Shown: positions 13,034 to 24,023, numbered from the stretch's first letter. The stretch is 64,000 bases of DNA from Austropuccinia psidii (GCA_023105745.1 JALGQZ010000019.1:6076001-6140000); one strand, 5' to 3'. The notes: generated by a model from the letters alone, not told the origin. Translations and numbers: made by a program.

Positions 13034-13793
13034 TGTAACAACCATCCATCAGGCGTAAGGGTATTCATTCATACACCCACTCAAACACCTCAAATCAGCA
13101 AATCCAGTATCTGCATCAGCAGTCAGTTTCAGCAATCTTCATTCTGAAACATGCATACAGCTTGGTACATCAATACAGCCTGTCAATACCTGTACAGGTT
13201 GGACTCACCCAATACAGTTTCAATACACCAGTATGGAACTGTATGATCACTCAAATACACCACACCTCTTGTACAGATTCTGTACGGCTGTACAGGACCT
13301 GTATTGGCCAGACTCAATTCAATAATCAATTATTCTCATGAAAATTCTTCTCTGGATCAGGGCTGGTGATTCTCACATATACCAGCCCCTCTTTCTCCCC
13401 CCTGGGGACTTTTCCCCAGTTAATTAATTTAGTTTATTTATCATTTCATAATTATTCTTATCCTTATTTTGGGTATTATAATTATTTAATTTTAACTTAG
13501 TCTTTGCATTTCTTTCTTCGCCTGTACAGTATGAGTTGGGTGGCCATATCCTTATTAACCCTTCTCTTTCCATTCTGACAGGTTGAAACAGTCGACTTGG
13601 ACTTGTTTGTGGTTGGCTCTTCTATTCTTTTACCCTTATCTTTTGTTGCTGCTTTTTCTTATATTTATTCTTTAGCAATTTATCTTTAACACTCTTAAGT
13701 GTATCTCTTTGTATCTTATCTTGGAGCCCTCCATAAGTGAGTCCCAGTTTACTGAGTGCCAGGCCCTCTTCACTTCGAAGAGCCCCTGTGACA
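13034..13793 (+). repeat. 5' LTR of element C (760 bp)
   Basis: Starts TGTAACAACC, ends CTGTGACA, and is near-identical to 22593-23352 (differences seen include GGCGTAAG versus GGGGTAAG). It contains a CTGTACAG-rich segment near 13190-13310 and TTAATTAATTTAG near 13420. Confidence 0.95.
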
Positions 13794-14514
13794 TTAAATT
13801 AATTAACTCATATTTGATTCTTTCTTTTCATTCATTTATATTCATTTCCTCTCATTCATCAATTATGACCTTTTCATGATTTTATGATTTTTTATGATTT
13901 TCTATGAATTTTTCTCTCTCATCAATTTTCATCTCATTCATTTCATTCTTATGAAAATTGATTCTTTTTCCTTTCTTAATCATTGCTGACCATTTCATCA
14001 CTTTATTTTATTTTTATCAATCAAATTTTTCTGTGTTCTTATTCAGGTTTCATCTAGGAATTATTGATTGGTTTAATTGATTGGATTATTCATTGGGATT
14101 CATTTGGGTTATTGATTCAGGATTTATTGGATTTATTGACTTTGAACTCTCAAGATATTGATTGATCCTCAAGAATTGATTTTGATTATTGATTTGATTT
14201 GACTCATCAAGATATTGAATTGATTTCTGAAGATTTTGAACTGATTGATTGATTTCTCAAGACTTGATTTCATATTGAAGACACTTATTGATTGATTATT
14301 GATTGAATATTGATTGATTATTGATTTCCTCAAGATTATTGATATTTGATTTGAATTGATTTTTGATTGATTGAATTTATTTGACTGTTGATTGAATTTG
14401 ATTCCTCAAGATTTGAATTGATTCCTCAAGATTCATCAAGATTTTATTGTGATTGATTTGGCCAAGCCTGATTATTCTTCTTAATACCATCAAGTTATTT
14501 TAATTCTTTTCATA
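13794..14514 (+). other. Leader of element C, TTGATT-rich
   Basis: This untranslated stretch has no long ORF. From about 14060 to 14460 it is built of irregular repeats of TTGATTGATT and CTCAAGATT. No TGG-starting primer-binding site complementary to a tRNA end is obvious right after the LTR; self-priming, as in Tf1-like elements, is possible but not shown. Confidence 0.6.
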
Positions 14515-15876
14515 ATGCCAGTCCAGCATAGCCCCCCAGCAAAGAATACTAGATCCCAGAAAATTCCAGCTGTTCTCACTCCTACAGCAAGGGCTCCTCT
14601 TGACCGCACACCATCAGTTCATCAACTGAGTGCAAACTTGGACAGAGGACCACCAATGGAAGGAGCAGCACCCTCAAGAAGAGGTGGAATGAAATCTAGA
14701 AGATCAAGATCCTTTTCTCGACTTTTGGGTGGCTACCCTGGCATGTCTGAAGGTGCAAGAGCAAGATTAGGGGAAGTTGAAGATGAAGAGGGGGAAGAGT
14801 CTGTGGAAGAGGAAGATTCTGGGGAAACTGAAGTGGCAGATGCCTTGGCAAATGCTCCAGAGGTGCCTCAGGGTTCTAATCTAGCCCTTTCTAGTCAACC
14901 TCTTGTCTCTCAAACTGATCCAAGTCTCCTCAAGATGATGGAGCAGATGACTCAATTCATGGGACAACTCACTCAAGCAGTTGCCCCCAGGGACAATTCC
15001 AAAGCCCCTGCTTTCAAGACTCCATCCATGAAGGCACCTGATTCTTTTGATGGTACTCAAGCTCATAAGTTGAGAGAATTTATCCAATCCTGTCAGCTAA
15101 TTTTCCATAATGATCCAGCAAACTTCTTCTCTGACAGGAAGAAGGTTTTGTACTCAACTTCTTTTCTTACTGGTAGAGCTGGCAAATGGATTGAGCCTTA
15201 CCTCTCAAATATTTCCAATGAAGACCCTTCCTACCTCCTCAATAATTGGCCATTGTTTGAATCTCAATTATTCACTCTGTTTGGTGACCCCAATGAAGTC
15301 AGGAAAGCTGAACAGGAGTTGGACAATTTGGGGATGAAGGAAAGTGGTCATGTTTCCTTGTACATAGCAGATTTCAGAAGCTTAATGTCAAGAATTGGAG
15401 ATTGGGGGGAAAGAGCTTATATCCATGTGTACAGAAGAGGATTGGCATCAAGATTATTGGATCAGTTGGCTTCTCACCCTGGAACTTTTGATATTCTTCA
15501 AGAACTTATGGATGTCACTTTAGAATTAGACACAAGATATCATGAGAGGCAAAAGGAAAAGGGTGGCAATCAAGAAGAGAAGCCTCCAGTCAGTGGATCC
15601 AATCAGTCTAGGCCTCCTCAAAACTCATTTCAAAAGAGGCCTCATCAGAAGAAGAATAAGAAGGGCAAGCAATTTCAATCTTCAAAGGACAAACCCCATG
15701 CTGCTCTCCTCAATAAGGACAATAAATTAATCGGTTCTGAAAAGGAGAGGAGGATTCAAGCAGGGTTGTGTACTTATTGTGGTGGCAAGCACCCAATTGA
15801 AAAATGCTTCAAGAGACCTCAGAAAAAGCCTGGGTCATCATCAAGAGGCTTCCCTAGCAAGCAGGGAAAAGCCTGA
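14515..15876 (+). CDS. Element C Gag (capsid and zinc knuckle), 453 aa
   Basis: Structural protein of the retrotransposon particle. The N-terminal ~120 residues are Pro/Ser/Arg-rich followed by an acidic stretch. The capsid-like Retrotrans_gag region runs from about residue 170 (APDSFDGTQAHKLREFI) to 345. A basic linker follows, then a zinc knuckle near residue 420 (CTYCGGKHPIEKC, CX2CX4HX4C). ATG at 14515 is the natural start and the frame is intact to TGA at 15874-15876. Pol lies in the -1 frame, and a GGGAAAA heptamer ends four bases before the Gag stop codon, so Gag-Pol is probably made by -1 frameshifting. This is the only retrotransposon ORF in the window that looks intact. Confidence 0.9.
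   Translation: MPVQHSPPAKNTRSQKIPAVLTPTARAPLDRTPSVHQLSANLDRGPPMEGAAPSRRGGMKSRRSRSFSRLLGGYPGMSEGARARLGEVEDEEGEESVEEEDSGETEVADALANAPEVPQGSNLALSSQPLVSQTDPSLLKMMEQMTQFMGQLTQAVAPRDNSKAPAFKTPSMKAPDSFDGTQAHKLREFIQSCQLIFHNDPANFFSDRKKVLYSTSFLTGRAGKWIEPYLSNISNEDPSYLLNNWPLFESQLFTLFGDPNEVRKAEQELDNLGMKESGHVSLYIADFRSLMSRIGDWGERAYIHVYRRGLASRLLDQLASHPGTFDILQELMDVTLELDTRYHERQKEKGGNQEEKPPVSGSNQSRPPQNSFQKRPHQKKNKKGKQFQSSKDKPHAALLNKDNKLIGSEKERRIQAGLCTYCGGKHPIEKCFKRPQKKPGSSSRGFPSKQGKA
15864..15870 (+). promoter_or_regulatory. -1 slippery heptamer GGGAAAA at gag-pol junction of C
   Basis: Gag codons read CAG GGA AAA GCC TGA, giving G GGA AAA in the X XXY YYZ phase. A one-base backward shift leads to AAA AGC CTG AGT GGG, the open Pol frame. 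A downstream structure was not computed. Confidence 0.65.
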
Positions 15877-18800
15877 GTGGGGATCATGATGTGTTCAACG
15901 GTTCTCACTTATTTCCTTCAAGAGCACAATTGTGCACTCTGAATACTAGTGTCAAAAAATCTTTAAAGTTTCTTATTTTCTCTTCTGTCTCTGATATTTT
16001 TTATAGTATTCTCATTGATTCTGGTGCTACAAACTCTTTTATTGCAAAGAATTTTGTTCTCAAGTACTCATTGACTCTGTCAGAGCTCCCTGAAAAGATT
16101 CCTCTTTTCATTTTGGATTCTAATGAATCCCCTGCCTTGTTCATCACCCATTATACCAAGTGGGTAGTTGACTTGCCTTCCTTCCCAAGCTTTGAATGGG
16201 ATTTCTTTATCATAGATTCACCCAAGGGAGAAGACCTGATATTGGGCTATGATTTCCTTTACCATTTCAATCCCATTATTGATTGGAAAAATGGATTGAT
16301 CACCTATGATTCTAATCATAAGGATTCTAGTGGTATTATTCCTTCTACTAGTAATGACTTAGCCACTGCTGTCAACAGTGTTGCTCTGGCTGGTGAACTT
16401 AAGACACCTTCCATTCCTTCTTCTGTCCATATCCCTTCCATAATTCCCTCTCAGTCATTACTTCCATCAAGAGATGAAGTCTTCAAAGAGATAAAGGATG
16501 TTGGAGAAGATGTTGCCATATCTTCACTTCATCTCTTCCAAGGGGATATGGACCTTCCTCCCTTATCCTTTCATGCATCCCTGGAGGAGCAGTGGGATGA
16601 GGAGGAAGAGCCAGAAGAAATTGAAACTGTGTTGAAGGTTGTTCGTCCCGCTTATCACCAATATTTGGATGTATTCTCCAAGGTGAAAGCAGAGAAACTT
16701 CCTCCACACCGCGCCTGTGATCACCATATCAAATTGGAGGGTCTTCTACCTCCAATTGGTGTTATCTACTCATTATCAAATCAAGAGTCAGAAACACTGT
16801 GGGCCTACATTTCAGAGAATGTAGAGAAAGGTTTCATTAGACCAAGCTCCTCTTCAACAGGAGCACCTGTCCTTTTTGTCAAGAAAAAGGATGGAGATCT
16901 TCGTTTGTGTGTTGACTACCGCAAACTCAATGCTGTCACTAGGAAGAACAGATACCCTGTTCATCCTATGAACCAGCTTCTTACCGTATTCAACGGTTCC
17001 ACTATCTTCTCCAAGATAGATTTGCGTGGTGCATATAACCTTCTGAGAATCAAAGAGGGGGATGAGCACTTAACTGCCTTTAGAACCAAATATGGCAGTT
17101 ATGAGTATTTGGTCATGCCATTTGGTTTGACCAATGCTCCTGCTTCTTTCCAAAATCTAGTAAATGATATCTTTGCAGATTTTTTGGATGTGTTTGTTGT
17201 GGTTTATCTAGATGATATTATGGTCTTTTCCAGTTCTGAGGAGGAACATGTCAAACATGTGGCCTCTGTCCTTCAAAGACTGAGGGACAATAATCTGTTT
17301 GCCAAAGCCTCCAAGTGTGTATTCCATGCCTCAAGTGTGGAATACTTGGGCTATGTTGTTTCAAGTGATGGCCTCAAGATAGATTCTTCAAAAGTTCAGC
17401 AAATCCTCAATTGGCCTCAGCCCAAAAACATCAAGGCTCTTCAATCTTTCCTTGGCTTTGCCAATTTTTATTGACATTTAATTAAAAATTATTCTAAAAA
17501 AATCACTTCTCTCACTTCCCTCCTTAAAAAAGATTCTCCTTTCATCTTCAATGAGGAAGCTCTTAGTCAGTTTCAAGCACTCAAAGAAGCTTTCACCTCT
17601 GCTCCTATCTTATCTCACTTTAATCCTTCTCTACCTATTATAGTAGAGACTGATGCTTCTGATTATGCTTTGGGCGCCGAACTGAGCCAGGTGAATGACT
17701 CAGGAAAGCACCCCATTGCATTTGATAGTTGCAAGCTCTTACCAGCTGAACTCAACTATGAAATTCATGACAAGGAACTCCTTGGCATAGTTTGGGCTCT
17801 CAAGCGCTGGAGAGCATTTCTGCTTTCTCTTTCCAATCCTTGTGAGGTCTTGACAGACCACTCTTCCTTGCAGTATTTTATGTCTTCCAAAGTTCTTACT
17901 CGTCGTCAGGCCCGTTGGGCCAAATTTCTCTCAGAATTTCATTTCACTATCACTTACCGCCCAGGCAGGCTGGCCACTTTACCAGATGCCTTGTCACATC
18001 GGGACGACGTGTTCCCAGAGAGGGGGGTGGACTTCATCAGCAAGAATCCTCAGAATTTTCATCAAGTACTTAAGCAAGATGGAATTCAAGAGTCAAGATT
18101 CTTCTCAATCAAAGTGGAAATTCTCTCAGATTTAGTTGACAAGATTCAAAAAGAAGTATGGCAAGACAAATACTATAAAGAAATACTCAAGCAACTAGAA
18201 AGAGGTGAATCAGTTCCAGATTATTCTCTTGAACCTCAAGCCAAGTTATTGTTATTCAAAGATAGAGTGGTAATCCCAAGCAATGAAGAACTTCAACTCA
18301 ATATTCTTCAAAAGCGTCATGACTCACCATTGGCTGGTCATCCTGGCCAGGAGAAGACCCTCAAGCTCATCAAGAGGGATTTTTATTGGGCTGGCATGAA
18401 TCAATTCATCAAGGACTATGTGTCCACATGTCAGCAATGTTCAAGAAACAAGAACATTCATAACAAGAAGTTTGGATTACTCAAGCCTCTTTCAATTCCA
18501 TCTGGTCCTTGGAATTCATTATCAATGGACTTTATCACTCAATTGCCACTGTCCAACAACTTTGATTCAATTTTAGTAGTTGTGGACAGATTCTCAAAAA
18601 TGGCAATCTTCATTCCAACTTATGGCACAATCACTGCTCTGGATTTAGCTCAAATATTCATTAGTCATGTATTTTCCAAGCATGGACTCCCAGTCAGTAT
18701 TGTCAGTGATAGAGGATCTTTATTTGTTTCATCATTCTGGACTCAATTGTGTCAGCAGCTCAAGATATCAAGAGATCTTTCAACTGACTTTCACCCTGAA

Positions 18801-19592
18801 ACAGATGGACAGACAGAGAGGGTAAATCAGATACTAGAACAGTACCTTTGGATGTATGTCAGCTATCATCAAGATGACTGGTACACCTGACTCCCTCTGG
18901 CTGAGTTTGCCTATAATAATGCAGAACATTCATCAACCAAGCAATCACCTTTTTTCACCATTTATGGAAGAAATCCCAGCTTTTACTCAATCCATATTTC
19001 TCAAGACTCACCTGCTGGAAAGTTATCAACAAAACTCCAATCAGTACAGCAAGTTGTCAAAGAAGAATTAGAGTCAGCAATAAGGAGATTCAAGAAGTAT
19101 GCAGATAGAAATAGGGCAATTCCACCTGATTTCCAACCTGGGGACAAAGTATGGCTAGCTTCCAAGCACATCAAGACAACAAGACCCACCAAGAAATTAT
19201 CAGAAAGATGGTTGGGACCCTTTGAAGTTCTTAAGAAGATTGGAAGCCATGCATATCACCTCAAGTTGCCTCAGCAATGGAAGACAGTTCACCCTGTATT
19301 CCATGTGTCCTTATTAGAACCAGTCAAGCATTCAACTATCCCAAATCGTCATCAATTGCCGCCACCACCAGTTTTAGTGGAAGAGCAAGAAGAATGGGAA
19401 GTGGCTCATGTGCTGGACTCAAAACTCAAAAGAGGTAAATTATGGTATCTTGTAGAGTGGAAAGGATTCAGTGAAGACCCAGAAAGAACCACTTGGGAAC
19501 CAGCTTCCAACCTTACCAACTCACCAGACCTTGTCAAGGATTTCCACTCATTGTATCCAGACAAGCCTGGTCCAAATACCTCAAGAGTTTGA
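15870..19592 (+). pseudogene. Element C Pol with two nonsense codons
   Basis: One frame encodes an aspartic protease (ILIDSGATNSF), reverse transcriptase (YLDDIM), RNase H (ETDASDYALGAEL, DHSSLQYF), integrase (HX6H and CX2C zinc region, then SMDFITQLP, IVSDRG and HPETDGQTERVNQ), and a C-terminal chromodomain (VLDSKLKRGKLWYLVEWKGF). It ends with TGA at 19590-19592. TGA at 17472-17474 sits where the family motif is NFYRRF (Arg expected), and TGA at 18888-18890 where Trp is expected before LPLAEFAYNN. No frameshift is needed between domains, so only two substitutions separate it from an open frame. It is a recently inactivated chromovirus. Confidence 0.9.
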
Positions 19593-20090
19593 TTTTATGG
19601 TGCTTGGTGGGGAGAAGAAGTTATGAAAGTAAGTTCCTCTCCTGGCATGCACCTTTAAGGGGGTATTCTACCCATATGTTGTTGTAAGCATCACCTTGGC
19701 CACTTTGTGAGCACTTGTCAATTCTTTGGACAGGTTCAGGAAGCATACAACATCAATACCCTCCATTTGGACCTTATCAAGATATGGCCAAATTTTTCTT
19801 TCTTTCTTTATGTTTTCATTTTCTTTCTTTATTATCATCTCATTATATGCCAATCATCATAATTCAAGACATTCATTACTTCAAGTCATTTACGGCAATT
19901 CATTTCAGTAGTCATTTATGGCAATTCATTTCAGAAGGCATTTATGACAATTTATTTCAGTCTTATGGTGCTTGGTGGGGAGTGGAAGTTATGAAAGTAA
20001 GTTCCATCTCCTGGTATGCATCCCTGATGGTTCTACTTCTTGTAAAACATCACCTTGGCCACTCTGTGAGCATCAAATGCTTGGTTTTCA
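19593..20090 (+). repeat. Diverged direct repeats downstream of pol in C
   Basis: A block starting TTATGGTGCTTGGTGGGGAG at about 19595 recurs at about 19964. Each copy runs through GTTATGAAAGTAAGTTCC and CATCACCTTGGCCACT over ~125 bases. Between them (about 19886-19960) lie three tandem ~27-base units around CATTTATGGCAATTCATTTCAG. No coding signal is seen. Confidence 0.75.
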
Positions 20091-20368
20091 TTTTTTCAGA
20101 CACTTATTGGCCAAAATCAAGCAACTCACCACAAGAAGGACCAACCATCAGGATTTTTCTTTATTTCTTTCTTTACTCTCATTTTCTCTTATTATTTTTC
20201 TTTCTTTCTTTACTTGTATAATTTTCTTTCTTTTAATTCTTTAAAGCAGCAGCATCCCCTCCCCAAGTCATGTATTGGGAGGTTCCATTATCTTTTTTAT
20301 TTTTTATTTTTTAGTATTTATAAGAGTGGGGATAGAAGCCAAACCAAACACAAACAAGGAAAAGGAAA

Positions 20369-21507
20369 CTAGCTATCTCTACCCAAGTCATCAAAAGTTC
20401 TCTCGAAGTCATTTATCAACTCATCCTCATACCAGGCAAATTTTGCAGCCATCTCTTCAGAAGCAGTACCTGGAATAGTCCTGTCATTGGCATACATAAT
20501 CACCTCTCTGCTATTTCTATCAACCCTCCTGAGCAATCTGGCCACAGCATCTTGATTTTCACTAGCTGCGTTGGGATCTTCTCTGGTAACCCGGATAGGC
20601 CAACGTTCTCTTCTTTGGAAGACTTGGGCGCCAGGAAACGGCAAAGGGGATAATCCATCTCTTCTTCTGCTGGAGCTGGCCACAGGTTGGAGTTGACGGG
20701 AGGTGGTTATGGGTGAGTTTCTAGACTGTTGAACTGGTGATGGTCTTACTGCTGGATTCAAGGCAGGACTGGTGGTATGGGAAGTGGTTGGTGAAGGAGG
20801 AGGAAGGGTTGTAGGAATGGAGGCAAGCATTGGTTGGAAGTTTCTTGGAGTGCTGGGAATAATTTGGCTTTGGAATCTGGTGTTGGCAAGAGGTGGAGAA
20901 GAGGAATTGCTGGATGGATGGCCACTTGAATGAGGAATAACTTGAACTTCTTCACCATCCAACTCATCACTTCCTTCAGCATCTGTATCTGATGGGGAAT
21001 CAACAATTCTTCTTAGCTTCTTCACTACTTTCACCACTCCATCAGCATTGGTCCTTGAAATTGGAATTTCTGAGCTGTAGTGGATGGGCCTACCACCGAT
21101 TGGAATGGACCCTCCAACATTAGTCCATCTGGCCACATCCCTCTGCCTGGAACCAGTCACTACATCAAGATATCAGCACCAATTCAATCAAAATATGCAA
21201 ATCACTCACATTGAGAAAATCCAGAAGTGGCATCAGGGGTAGGCTCCTCAAGAATGGGGAATTCCTGCCCATAAGGCCCATCCTTCCAACTCCACAAGTG
21301 TCTCCTGACCTGGGACAAAGTTGATCCGGTACGGCGGCATGGCTTCTTCCCAATAAAGCAGAAATGGCATTTTGACAATCGAGGATTGTAATGTTGAAAG
21401 CAATCCTTACCCCTGGCCAAACACTCAGTACAGGCAGGATCAAGAACTTCAACTGCTCTGAACCCATCATATGTTTGGGAGGGGTCAAAATGGCCAGAAG
21501 ATGCCAT
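20369..21507 (-). CDS. Antisense two-exon gene inside element C, Zn2Cys6-like protein
   Basis: Exon 1 is 21507-21210 and exon 2 is 21159-20369, joined across a 50-base GTGAGT...TAG intron (21209-21160). The spliced product is 362 aa. ATG at 21507 is the first ATG after an upstream in-frame TGA. Residues 26-57 hold six cysteines, C26-x2-C29-x6-C36-x10-C47-x2-C50-x6-C57, which fits the fungal Zn(II)2Cys6 pattern. The middle (~150-270) is Ser/Pro-rich and probably disordered. The end (FAWYEDELINDFERTFDDLGRD) is acidic and helical-looking. It points toward the pol 3' end. I recall similar predicted proteins in rust genomes but cannot check. DNA binding is inferred; basic residues between Cys 2 and 3 are few. 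It is the most intact accessory gene of the element. Confidence 0.7.
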
Positions 21508-22592
21508 GGAAGGAGAAGACAATCAACTGAAGACGCCAGAACCATGAAGAATAGACGGTGGCGGTGCAGAAGGGGAAGATTCAGTGAGCTCAGTCAGTTT
21601 GGAACTCATAAATGAAGAATATGCAAGCAGAAGATTCAAGACGTCAGAATCAATCCACTCCATATCAAGAAAAAAAGGAACTTGACTCAAGGAAATGGGG
21701 CCATAACTCAATTATGCCCCCCCTCAAAGCCTCTAAGGTGAAGGTTCATACCCCTTTGGGGCTGAACTCATCACCCAGGGCCTCCCCTGCAACTTTGGGG
21801 AGGCCAGGATCTTGATGGTCCTGGACCCCATCAATGGGGCCAGGCCATGTAGGGTGAAAATTGGGTAAGGGCCATTTCTGGACCCCTTGGTCACCCTGGG
21901 TCCCCAGCAAATTTGGGCCCAGGGGCTCCATTTTGGTCCTGGGGGCCTCCAATAGCCCCCACGGACCACGGACCGCGGCGTACGGCCCACGGACCGCGGA
22001 CCGTAGGATCCCAAAGACTCGAAAAGGCCTATTATGGCCAAAAATCAAAAAAAATGCCCTAATCCCTAAAACACCCAAAAAGGCCAAAATGGCCATAAGA
22101 AGTATAATGCATCAAGATCACTCAGGTTGGAGGCCACAGCCCAAAAAACATTTGGAGGGCTGTCTGAGGCCATTTCCTTGGACAATGGGGACAAGACCCC
22201 TTGGAGGAAAGTTTCATTCATTAATTGGATTAAGTCTGGGCCAATGATTCCAAGTCAGATACTCATTGGGCACCATTTTTTGAGCACAAGTGCTCAATGG
22301 CCTTTATTCTGCGATATATCCCAAGGCCACATCCCAAGGCATGGCTGATTGAATCAAAAGAAAAGAATGGCATATTTTGGAAGGAATACTCACTCAAGCT
22401 TGGAAAAAAAAGGGGGGGATCAAATGAATTTGGCAGGAAAGAAATAATGAAGGATTTTCAGGATAATGGTCAAGAGGAAAAGAAAATTAAAAAGAAATTT
22501 TTTTGAAAAAAATGTGGGGATATTGAGATGCCACTCAACAGTGGCAGGGTATTATGGTGTTCAGGAGCCCACCAGTTTCAAGAGGGGGATAC
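21508..22592 (+). other. 3' untranslated region of element C with a GC-rich cluster
   Basis: Several overlapping ORFs occur on both strands between 21700 and 22500, but none has a recognisable domain. They follow from higher GC content and few stops. At 21961-22008 four copies of CGGACC, two within CACGGACCGCGG, make a short quasi-palindromic cluster unlike the AT-rich surroundings. Part of 21508-21900 probably holds the promoter of the antisense gene. Confidence 0.55.
22580..22592 (+). other. Polypurine tract of element C
   Basis: AAGAGGGGGATAC lies directly before the 3' LTR. Confidence 0.7.
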
Positions 22593-23352
22593 TGTAACAA
22601 CCATCCATCAGGGGTAAGGGTGTTCATTCATACACCCACTCAAACACCTCAAATCAGCAAATCCAGTATCTGCATCAACAGTCAGCTTCAGCAATCTTCA
22701 TTTTGAAACATGCATACAGCTTGGTACATCAATACAGCCTGTCAATACCTGTACAGGTTGGACTCACCCAATACAGTTTCAATACACCAGTATGGAACTG
22801 TATGATCACTCAAATACACCACACCTCTTGTACAGATTCTGTACAGCTGTACAGGACCTGCATTGGCCAGACTCAATTCAATAATCAATTATTCTCATGA
22901 AAATTCTTCTCTGGATCAGGGCTGGTGATTCTCACATATACCAGCCCCTCTTTCTCCCCCCTGGGGACTTTTCCCTAGTTAATTAATTTAGTTTATTTAT
23001 CATTTCATAATTATTCTTATCCTTATTTTGGGTATTATAATTATTTAATTTTAAGTTAGTCTTTGCATTTCTTTCTTTTCCTGTACAGTATGAGTTGGGT
23101 GGCCATATCCTTATTAACCCTTCTCTTTCCATTCTGACAGGTTGAAACAGTGGACTTGGACTTGTTTGTGGTTGGCTCTTCTATTCTTTTACCCTTATCT
23201 TTTGTTGCTGCTTTTTCTTATATTTATTCTTTAGCAATTTATCTTTAACACTCTTAAGTGTATCTCTTTTTATCTTATCTTGGAGCCCTCCATAAGTGAG
23301 TCCCAGTTTACTGAGTGCCAGGCCCTCTTCACTTCGAAGAGCCCCTGTGACA
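22593..23352 (+). repeat. 3' LTR of element C (760 bp)
   Basis: Same length and ends as the 5' LTR at 13034-13793. About a dozen substitutions are seen by eye, suggesting near 98% identity. Confidence 0.95.
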
Positions 23353-23357
23353 TTTCC
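23353..23357. repeat. Target-site duplication of element C, right copy (TTTCC)
   Basis: Identical to 13029-13033. Joining the two flanks restores the reading frame of ORF0 in element B (KLAKGK followed by ENSPVEAP). Confidence 0.95.
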
Positions 23358-24023
23358 TTGCCTTTGGCCAACTTCTTCTTCTGATCCTCTGATAACATGC
23401 TTTGGTTTTTAAACCAAGCTTTTATCTCTTGGACTTGCCCTTTGCAAGACATTGGTGTCCAATCCTTCAGAAGATCTTCTGTCTTTTTTGTCCCCATGAG
23501 CTTCTTCACTTGAAAATAAGAGCTCATGGTTCCTGTCCAAAGACTTGGGAGAAGTTCCCACTCTTGCTGTTTTGCGGCCATAAGCCAGTTCTTGTACTGA
23601 GACTGGTAAATCTCCACTGCTTCCTGTTGGAAATGATTCAGGTCTAAAAGCAATAGAAGTTATGTCAGCTTCTGGACTCTCAATAAGAGGTTCAAAGGTG
23701 CTGGCTAACCTTTGGGAACTGGTGGAAGTTTCGGCATCCTCCATTTGTGCCTCTCCTCTGGGCTGACATTCTTGTCTTTTTGATTTGTGACTGGAATGTC
23801 CTGGTCCAGATCCATGTGATTGGATGGAGTAATTACTTCCACTTCTAGTAGGAGTAATTGCACATCAATTTTAATAAAAAAAACACTAAGAATGGATTGA
23901 ATTCACCTGCTGGACCTTTAAAGGGTTCTTTGGTTATTAAACCCCTTGGTGCTGGGCTGGTTTGAATTTCAATACTAGACTCTGAGGCTTCAGAGTCTGA
24001 AGAGCAGTCTCTAATTGATGACA
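23353..24023 (-). pseudogene. Element B ORF0, 5' exons, interrupted by C
   Basis: A minus-strand exon starts at 24023 after TTTTTCTCTAG. Two further introns are proposed: 23906-23845 (GTGAAT...TAG, 62 bases) and 23709-23644 (GTTAGC...TTTTAG, 66 bases). Removing them gives one open frame through PSNHMDLDQD to the conserved domain AVEIYQSQYKNW...EWELLPSLWTGTMSSYFQVKKLMG. Homologous segments occur in D (SQYKQYY...WEMLPQIHQGVMNSW) and E. The rest of ORF0 lies beyond C at 13028-12754, with a TAA in the PYPQN region. The domain is not one I recognise. Its place upstream of Gag suggests a matrix-like or accessory role, which is a guess. The start codon is unresolved. Confidence 0.6.

Larger units (their letters stand above)
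13034..23352 (+). mobile_element. Element C: complete chromodomain Ty3/gypsy retrotransposon nested in B
   Basis: It is 10,319 bp, bounded by 760-bp LTRs that start TGTAACA and end TGTGACA, with 5-bp target duplications. Order: 5' LTR, leader, gag, pol with C-terminal chromodomain, a ~3-kb 3' region that carries a gene on the opposite strand, polypurine tract, 3' LTR. Its proteins resemble fungal chromoviruses and are not close to A, B, D and E. The LTRs differ at roughly a dozen sites by eye. Pol has two nonsense codons. It inserted into ORF0 of B. Confidence 0.95.

Noticed and set aside
11427..13058. + strand ORFs opposite Gag of B
   Set aside because: They mirror the real minus-strand Gag and ORF0 frames and have no domain.
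13794..14514. Possible satellite or CRISPR-like array from TTGATT repeats
   Set aside because: Units are irregular without unique spacers, and the host is a eukaryote; it is low-complexity leader.
21733..22247. Overlapping ORFs of 102-128 codons on both strands
   Set aside because: Higher GC content and few stops explain them; no domain, and they overlap each other.
23409..23744. 111-codon minus frame overlapping ORF0 of B
   Set aside because: Out of phase with the conserved ORF0 domain.
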